Shown one piece after another: positions 57,062-64,000 of a stretch of DNA of 64,000 nucleotides. The notes below the pieces were generated by a model. The model worked only from the letters and a program-made list of their open reading frames with translations. It had not been told where the DNA came from and ran no database searches. The position numbers and the translations under genes are program-made. How positions within the stretch are numbered: position 1 is the first letter of the stretch; the number at the start of each line of letters is the position of its first letter. The stretch is from Biscogniauxia marginata (taxonomy: Eukaryota > Ascomycota > Sordariomycetes > Xylariales > Xylariaceae), in NCBI GenBank assembly GCA_022695795.1, contig MU404077.1, positions 1-64,000 of the forward strand. Reading direction: 5' to 3'.

Positions 57062-59026
57062 ATGGCCGCACGCCGCTGCCAGCCCGACCTGCACGTCCGA
57101 TTGCCCTCGACCCCGAGCCTCGCCGCCACCCTACCCGACCTGCCGCCCATATCCGCCCTGTTCCTGATCGACTTCGACGTCAAGGCCGGCTACACCATAT
57201 CGTGGAAGGCCTCCAAGCCCGGCGTCGAGCTCGAGGGCGTCGTCGAGTACAAGTCGCTGCCCTCCGGTCTCCATACTGTGTCGGAAGATCTGATCTACTT
57301 CGTGCATGACGACTATGCGGGACTGAGCGCCTTTGTCAATGCGCCCGTCGAGGATACCGAGGCCCGCAATGCGCGGATGCTGGCTGTCGGCGTACTGGTG
57401 CCGCTGAGCTACGGCCGGTTGGGGAGGGCTTGGAGACACGCCGAAGGGCTGAAGGCAATGGCTTCGTATGTCGCATGCAACCAGCTTGGGTCTCCGATCG
57501 ACTATCACCAAATACCCGTGTGCTAACTCTGATCTGTACAGGACACTTGCGACGAATAACAAGAAAATTGACATCTTGGAGCAATACTGGGAGAAGAGCC
57601 AAGCCCGCGACGATGCTCCCAACCAAGACCCGGCAGTGCCGAAGGAAACTGTTCAATCGCCATCCGTGAGCTTTCAGACCCCTCATAAGTCACCCCGAGG
57701 ACATGCTAGAAATCGTTCGGCCTCGGATGGGACGGCATTGATACCGCCAGGCCACCGATTGTCTCCTTTCCATCCCGCATGGAGCTTGACAAAGCTCCTG
57801 GACACTTTCGGGCCGCTCATTTTCCCTATACACCGGGCCGCATTGCTGCGCAAACGCATCTTAATATCGGGCCATGCACCTGTGCAAGAAGCGTGCAATT
57901 TTGGTCAGCATGGGTGTTATCAAGGTCTTCGTGACAATTGCTAATCCTAACTATAGTGTACGACATATCAATCCTCTCCAATATTCCACTATCGACGTTC
58001 GACCTCGTATCATCCAGCTCCCCGCCACATCGCTTGCGGCCGCTGTTCTGTATCGGAGTTCACGATATCCCGTTCCTGGTCGATGATACGAAGCCTCCTC
58101 GAAACAGCGGCGACGCGCTAGACAACAATGGGGAGGCTGGCACCGGCTGGATAGCTTGCACAACCGACAGCATCCTCTCTAAGAAAGACACGCTGTGGGA
58201 CGTGCTCATTACTATGCCGCTGCCCCATACCGTGAATGCGAAGAAACATATATGGCCTACCGTAGAATACCCGCATGGCGTAGCTGTTAAAGCAACGCAG
58301 CGTGATCTGCGCCGGTTCCGTTCCCTGAAGGCCGGGCTAGCGAGATTACAAGCCGCTACGGAAAGCGCAAGTGCTTCACCTACAACACCGCGTACTCTAG
58401 CCCCGCAAGATAGTGATGGCACCTACCTCGATGATGCGGAGCAAATAGTAGAACCTCTCAGTTGGACCGCGCTTGCTTACAACGGGTTTATGTGGTGGGC
58501 TTCGGCGGGCGAGCAGGCACGGTCTGACCAGGCTGAGGAGTCCGCTCAGGATTCTGCGCTTCTCGCGGATCTATCGTCGTCCTCTAACATGAGCATGGAT
58601 ATGTCGCGCTCTGCCGACCTCACGGCATCCATCGTCTCGCTCACGCCAAGACGCCCGTCGTCAATGGCAGCGTCGGCACCGCTAGACCCGGACGAAGCCC
58701 GAGCCGAGCTAGCCATCATCGCGTACTTTCATAGGCTTACAACACAGATCCTCGGTACGCTGGCTGATCTTGTCGAAAGCACGAGCGAAAGCGATATCGG
58801 TGACGAAAGCGCGATGGAGGACGAGGATGTCCTGCTCAACGGTGACGAGGAGGGGCCGCAGGGACGGGGTGTAAGAATCGATAGTGATGCCATGACAAGA
58901 ATGGGACTCGATGTTTGGAGTGTCTCGGATGCCGAGTTTGCGAAGGCAGCCTTGAGGACGTATTTTGGCCGCAATGCGTATGTCGAGGGTAAGGGCGTCG
59001 AGGTCTGCGGCGTCAGGGTCTGCTGA
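57062..59026 (+). CDS. LCHN/ANR2-type DENN domain protein (DUF4484)
   Basis: Three exons (57062-57465, 57542-57903, 57957-59026; introns 76 and 53 nt) encode 611 aa. The N-terminus carries ISALFLIDFDVKAGYTISW, then EGVVEYKSLPSGLHTVSEDLIYFVHDDYAG and VGVLVPLSYGRLGRAW, the uDENN-like start of LCHN/DENND11 and yeast Anr2 relatives. Exon 2 contains WSLTKLLDTFGPLIFPIHRAALLRKRILI, and exon 3 starts VYDISILSNIPLS. The C-terminal DUF4484-type part includes LSWTALAYNGFMWWASAGEQ and ELAIIAYFHRLTTQILGTLADLV, with acidic linkers. DENN proteins act on Rab GTPases or membrane traffic; the specific partner is unknown. The start at 57062 (MAARRCQPDLHVRLPS) is preferred to weaker upstream codons. Confidence 0.85.
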
Positions 59027-62000
59027 TCAGATGGATTGGGGATGAGAAAGGGGGATGAGAATGGTGGGATTAAGTCAGGCATCTAAGTATTTGAGGCGCT
59101 GTTGTTCTCTTGGCTGTACAAAGTTTATACGTAACATAAGACAAACGCGCTAAATACCCTGCTTTTTTTTTTGCGATGGCAAGGTACATGGATTAGGTAG
59201 GTAAGGAAGATGCTGGAATTAGGTATCGTGGTAGATCTCGAAAGACTTAGATACTCACCAATCGATATGATATAATACTCCGTCTCTCTCCTTTCACAAG
59301 GGAGAAAGAGAGAGACTGCAAGGAACGGGCGCGTAACGTTTCGTTTCGTACACAAGAGCTTGCGGCCGGCGGGTTTGGTTAGCTGAGGGTATTTTACGAA
59401 TATAGGAGGCGTTGAGGTTTTAGTAGATAATTTTGAATTAACTATCCAGGAACTTTTACGTATGATGTTCAAGATTATTATTTGTGTGAAATGCGTGCTG
59501 GGTAAGTAGTGCCTGTGTGTATGTAAGTTAATTGGCTGTTCAATATATCTTATTCAAAAAACAAAATTTTTTTTTTTTAGTTTTGTTTACTCGGCATCGA
59601 ATTAATCGATAGCTACCTCCTAGCCTACCCATGTTAGATGATAAAAAGGAGAGCCCTATCGTGGAAACGGGAAAGAGAGGCTAAAGGACGAGGATTTCGA
59701 AGATAGAATGGAGCCTACAAACACGCATGGGTGGGAGGGTTGCCCAGTGATAGAGGAAGACCAATAGGGGAAGAGCTTAACCTAGGGAGAAAAAGACTAA
59801 GGGATCATGAGTGGGCAGGTAAGCAGTGGGATGGAGAGAAGCATTGTACCTTGTAGGATGTAATAGTAAACTTCCTCCTTTGCCCCTACTATACCTGGCC
59901 CCCTTTTTCCTTTTTTTCCTTTTTTCTTCTTTTTTCTCTCGCTCTTAGCTCTCACCCATCTAGTCTATCCACGAGTTATTCAATGAACATTTTCTTTTCT
60001 CCCCCTCTACACGTTTTTGGAGAACAGTTCTGTGATGCTTATAAAGAGTTATATATATATACCTACCTATGTGTATATGAAAAGGGGGGGGTAGGATAAT
60101 GGTTGATAAATGTATATATTGATACATAGAAGAATGCACCTGGTCCAGATATCCGACTCTCCGCTTCATCTTATCGAGCTTCATTCCTTAGCCAGTTGCC
60201 GCCTCTTCGATGGCCTCGCCGTCCATGCAGGCCCGATACTCGACAACGAGTTTGTCGAAGTTGTCCTCGTCATCCTGGTAAGTAGCGGCGATAAAGTTAG
60301 CAAGCGCGGGTTTTTCTCAGGTAATATGATTTATCGACATACTTCAGTGGTACCTGGTTAGGGATTATCAAAGGATGACCCTGATGGCATATAAATTACT
60401 TCTCCCTATGTCGCTTAAAGCAGCATAGTGAAAGGGGATGTCCGGGAATCTCTCTGGATACCCACTATATGCGTCTAGATGAGAATGGTTGTTAACGCAA
60501 TCTATCATATATCTAATCAAAATCGTGGGGGTATAGCACGGACAGTGATGAAAGTTCTCGCACGGGGCGATGGATTGATAGTTCGAATGCATATTGTACA
60601 GCAGTTTTGGACGCTGCCCTGATACAGACACGGACACATTAGGCAGACCTGAGATGCCGTGCCCATCTTAGTCGAAGGTGATGACTTTTAAGAGGATAGG
60701 ACTCGAATTACTATTACTAATCAAAGAGATGGAATCAAAAGAAGGAAAGCTGTGTTGTGAGAACTCCCTCCTGCCATCATAAGTGAGCCGTGTAGACTCA
60801 TAAATTAGTCTTGACTAGGTCAAAACTAACAACCCCCAGCAGCAGATGCCTCAATATCAGTCGTAAGGTACCGCCTCAGCCCACGTTCTCAAGACGCAGG
60901 CTGACTGTCTTCCACCTCAGTTCTCCATACCCCCAAAGTATAAATCCTCAATACTAGAACCATGTTGAGCCCAAGGCCAAATATCTGGTTGCCACTCCCG
61001 TCTTCTTCTTCTCAGAGGCCCTCATAGGAGGCAAAGGTACGACCCGTGTGCCAGCTCGGCCTTGCATACCTACCTAGATAGACCTAGGACATGAGGCTGG
61101 CGCCCCCTAATCGCGGGATGTCTATGCCGCCGGTGGTCAGGACTTGCGGGCAGTGCGTGCCCAGCTCAACACGGTAGTTTATGGCGGCTCTGCTATACAT
61201 ACATACATACATACATATATCTCATCAGTCAAAAATAACATAGGTGATTAATCCATGGTTTTCCCCTTCCTGGATAGAATGTTTAGCTAACGTCGGCGCA
61301 CTACCTAGGTATTCTCAGGTTTAGTACATACCTAAGGTAACAAACCAAGTACGTAGGTATGTAGCCATGTATAGGGCACGGTCGTAAAAAAGTCACCTGA
61401 AAGGTTTACGGTGGGTGCCTAGGTTAGTTATTTGATTTATACTAGTTGTTCCTAGATCTCGGTTGGGCGTGGCAACTGGGGATCACGTATATCTACCTAC
61501 TTAGTACTTATCTAAACCCTAAATGCAGCTTTGCGCCGCGGCCCTTGAGACCCGGGATTAGGATCAACAAGGGCTTACTTTGGTATAAGGTAGTTTAATA
61601 TATCGAGCTGGAAAGATAAAGGTTTGGGTCATCGTTCCTAAAGTCTATTCTCATCTTAAAAGCCATTATTACCAACATTACATAATAAGGTTGCAAGTCT
61701 CGCCATTGTAAGGCAGAGAATCCTACACAGACCGCATTTATCAAGGTATAAAGTACAAAAGATTTGATGTTATACTCTATCATTGCATCCACAGCGGGCA
61801 CTACCCGTTGTGATGCTCTCTACCTGAGACAAATCGTCCACCGAACGCCGTATACGCCAAGCCCTATGCTCCCTTCGCGTACTGTGCCTTTTTTTTTGCA
61901 ATCAACTTGTGTACTTTACAAACTACATGCCCTGTTAGGGGGTCAAGATCATAAATGCCCCACGGATCAGCTTGTGGTCGGAGGCGCTCTTATTGGGCAT

Positions 62001-62075
62001 CGCGAGGGAGCCGTTGGACGGAAGAGACACAAGGGTGCCTCTATTCCATATTCACACCGGTGCGATCATATTGTC
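59027..62075. other. gene-poor 3-kb region
   Basis: No full gene could be supported. Simple-sequence tracts: poly-T at 59165-59173 and 59567-59578, pyrimidine runs at 59905-59945, (CATA)n at 61197-61217. One short minus-strand frame at 60188-60274 looks like an orphan terminal exon and is listed separately. CCTAGGTA-type motifs occur at 61070-61085, 61302-61311 and 61418-61427. Confidence 0.5.
60188..60274 (-). other. possible orphan 3'-terminal exon
   Basis: On the minus strand a good acceptor (GCTAAC...TTACCAG) is followed by 28 codons starting DDEDNFDKLVVEYRACMDGE and a TAA stop. The acidic, regular composition looks coding. No upstream exon was found on the minus strand between 60275 and 61000. 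It may be a gene remnant, a very small spliced gene, or chance. Confidence 0.25.
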
Positions 62076-64000
62076 CTACGACTCATCTTCGGTGTCGGTG
62101 TTAGTCTCGCTAGTATCATCCTCCTCTTCCTCTGTACCGCTCTCATCGTCAGATTCTTCCTCCTGTCGCTTCCTTGATTTTGTTGCATCAGGGATACTAC
62201 CACCCTTAAGCGCGTTCATCTGTCCAGCAATCGAATCTGATATAGGCATTAGTATAGATCTAACATCTATCAGATATGGAGACTTACCCTCTTCTGGCTC
62301 ACTAATCTCATCCTCTGCAGCCATCTGCGCTGCTTTGCTAGCCTCTTCGACCGAGAGAGTGACCTCCATCTTAGTGTCGAAGCCAATATAACTATCACAT
62401 ACAAGGTGCATGACGAATGTGTATTTACCAGCCTGGGGAGGCGCGGCAAATTGTGCTTTCAAGGTTTGCACATGGTATGTGGGCTTACCATCGTCGGTGA
62501 ATATCGGCTTGTCGAAGGTCGTAAATGTGAACGGTGGGACTGCCATCTTGCCCTGTTTACTGTCGGACAAGAAGACATGCCATCTCGGCGAATAGTCCCG
62601 GGCATAATAAGGGGCGAATGCCAGTGGCGGTGAGATAGGCTTAGGGTTCTCCTTCTTAATCACCTTACCACTAGCATCTTTGATCACCTTCTTTCGCCCT
62701 AGCATCGCATCGAGATCGTCTTCAGCAGGGTCCACATCCTCAAGATCAAGCTCATCGATTTCGGGAACGTCTGTGCTTCCTGGAGGGATGAATCGGCCTT
62801 TAACCACGAAAGTCACCAAGGATGATGGAATAATGAATCGTTCGCCTGTAACCTTAAAGAATACCTTCGCAACTCTGAAGTAAGGAAGCTGACGGGCGAC
62901 ACTAACTGCCGTCTGGTATTGTTCCTCATTCAGAAGCCCCTTCCCGACTGCAAGACTTCGGCGTTCAGAGTCAGGCAGGTCCATAAACTGTTGGAGGGTG
63001 AGGTGCGTCTTTGAATCGCCCTCGACGGCCTTGACGACAGCTGGGGTGAAGTGAGGAAGTTGGAAAAGTGGAGACGCGTTGGGTGCGACGGCTTGGATAA
63101 GTCTTTGACTGGTAAAGAATGAAGACAGGAGAGGGGTCGTATTGCCATAGGCAAGCGAAATAGCAGTGAAGGAACGGCAGAGGGACTGTGCGATAGGCCC
63201 AACCACGTACTTGGCGCTGTTCAAAGCTGGATCATCCAACTCTACACGGCCAAGGTACGCCCACAGGAGAGCAAGAACCTTTCGCCTCACTCCGCTTTCG
63301 AGGTCTTCTAGCTTTTCCTTGTCCTTGACAGCTAGGCCGCCAGCATAGGTGGTAACCTGGCCATCGGCCAAGATTCTCGATTCAATTTTAGCAAGTCCAG
63401 ATTCGGCCTTATCTCCCTTAAGAGCATCTCGGAATTCCTTGCCGGTGCTCAGGGCAGTGATAAGATCCCCTGGGTCGATGTTGTCGGAGTACTCGCGGAA
63501 TAGATTGTTGGCGCTTTCGACCTGGACTCCCTCTTTCGTCATGCGTTGAGTGCCGTACCACCATGATCCTACATAGTAGGGGAGTAGAACTCCAAGGAGC
63601 AAGGCATATACCAACACGACGTATTTCCCGTTTCCATCCGATACGATAAACTTGGGAAGGGCGATGCCAACGCTGAACCCTTGCTTGCCGTCGGGGTGTC
63701 CATACTGAATGTAGTTGTTCCGGACCTCCTCGTCGGTGAGCGCCTGGTACGCCTTGGTGAGCTCAACCCACTTGTCATTCAGTGACTCGGCAGTCTCGTT
63801 CTTGGCCGGGTCCGGTCGAATCTTATCAGGGTGAAACTTGACACCAAGTTTCCTGTAGTGGGATTTGATCTGCTTCTCGGTGGCTGACTGTAGAGAAAGT
63901 CACATTAGTAATTATCCTCAGGCGACTGCGCAATTTCTCCTTACGCACCTCAGATATTCCTAGGATGTCGTAGGGATTCCACAGCTTGGCTACCGTGCGT
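62076..64000 (-). CDS. SEC63: ER translocon protein SEC63 (partial, N-terminus outside window)
   Basis: Sec63 is the J-domain membrane protein that recruits Hsp70/BiP to the Sec61-Sec62 channel for post-translational import into the ER. The first exon seen (64000-63949) reads NPYDILGISE; after a 61-nt intron, exon 63887-62288 continues the J domain with RKLGVKFHPDKIRPDP (HPD intact), then YIQYGHPDGKQGFSVGIALP. A transmembrane segment follows (VVLVYALLLGVLLPYYVGSWW), then the Sec63/Brl domain, an acidic linker, and the last exon 62236-62076 with a strongly acidic tail, the known Sec62-binding type of end. The last intron (62237-62287) is 51 nt without a stop in frame, so retention would add 17 residues. 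The N-terminal transmembrane segments lie beyond the window end. Confidence 0.95.

Noticed and set aside
1..64000. CRISPR arrays, bacterial operons, polyketide or peptide synthetase clusters
   Set aside because: None seen; repeats are simple-sequence only and all genes are of fungal type with introns.

Overview
This window looks like nuclear DNA of a filamentous ascomycete, most likely a Sordariomycete (class-level assignment is inference). The evidence is short GT-AG introns (about 41-250 nt) with CTAAC/CTGAC branch sites, an intron-poor Spb4 helicase, a stomatin of fungal type, a villin-like protein with an N-terminal DUF4045-type region, a free-standing 5S rRNA gene, and an AT-rich block whose dinucleotide bias matches repeat-induced point mutation (RIP). 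No bacterial, plasmid, phage or CRISPR features are present.

Layout. 1-2262 is an AT-rich, RIP-like block that opens with an 8-bp tandem repeat. 2976-5145 is a multi-exon kinase-like gene beside that block. 5340-5575 is a small transposon-like AT-rich scar. 5769-7788 is the ribosome-biogenesis helicase Spb4 and 8668-9762 a stomatin (SPFH) protein on the other strand. 9763-15289 is gene-poor and holds a decayed AAA ATPase (13142-14222) and a second decayed coding stretch. 15290-16792 is a secreted metallocarboxypeptidase, followed by tRNA-Glu, a 2EXR (F-box-like) protein and a proline iminopeptidase-type hydrolase. A 4.6-kb gene-poor stretch precedes a GPI-anchored Thr-rich wall protein (25046-26278), and another 5 kb precedes the villin/gelsolin-like gene (31249-36286). 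ARL2 (38014-38893) and a DUF2235 hydrolase (39327-41522) follow.

The right third starts with an accessory-looking run: an APH-fold kinase, a secreted ten-cysteine protein, a carotenoid/stilbene-type dioxygenase, a SnoaL-like protein, a hypothetical protein broken by a stop codon, a 5S rRNA gene and an M28 aminopeptidase relative. It then becomes conserved again: an OBAP/DUF1264 protein, a DENN-type LCHN/ANR2 protein and, cut by the window end, the ER translocon protein Sec63.

Main points for follow-up. (1) An intron in the DUF2235 gene fits only an AT-AC model (ATAAGT...CAC), and the full seven-exon model closes to exactly 610 codons. (2) A 10-nt microexon encodes the NGDG motif of the dioxygenase. 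(3) The ARL2 reading frame is disrupted just before its DVGGQ switch II motif. (4) The M28 peptidase has Ser where family members carry a zinc-binding Asp. (5) A single TAG interrupts an otherwise open gene. All gene models were built by hand reading of reading frames and splice signals; no similarity search was run.
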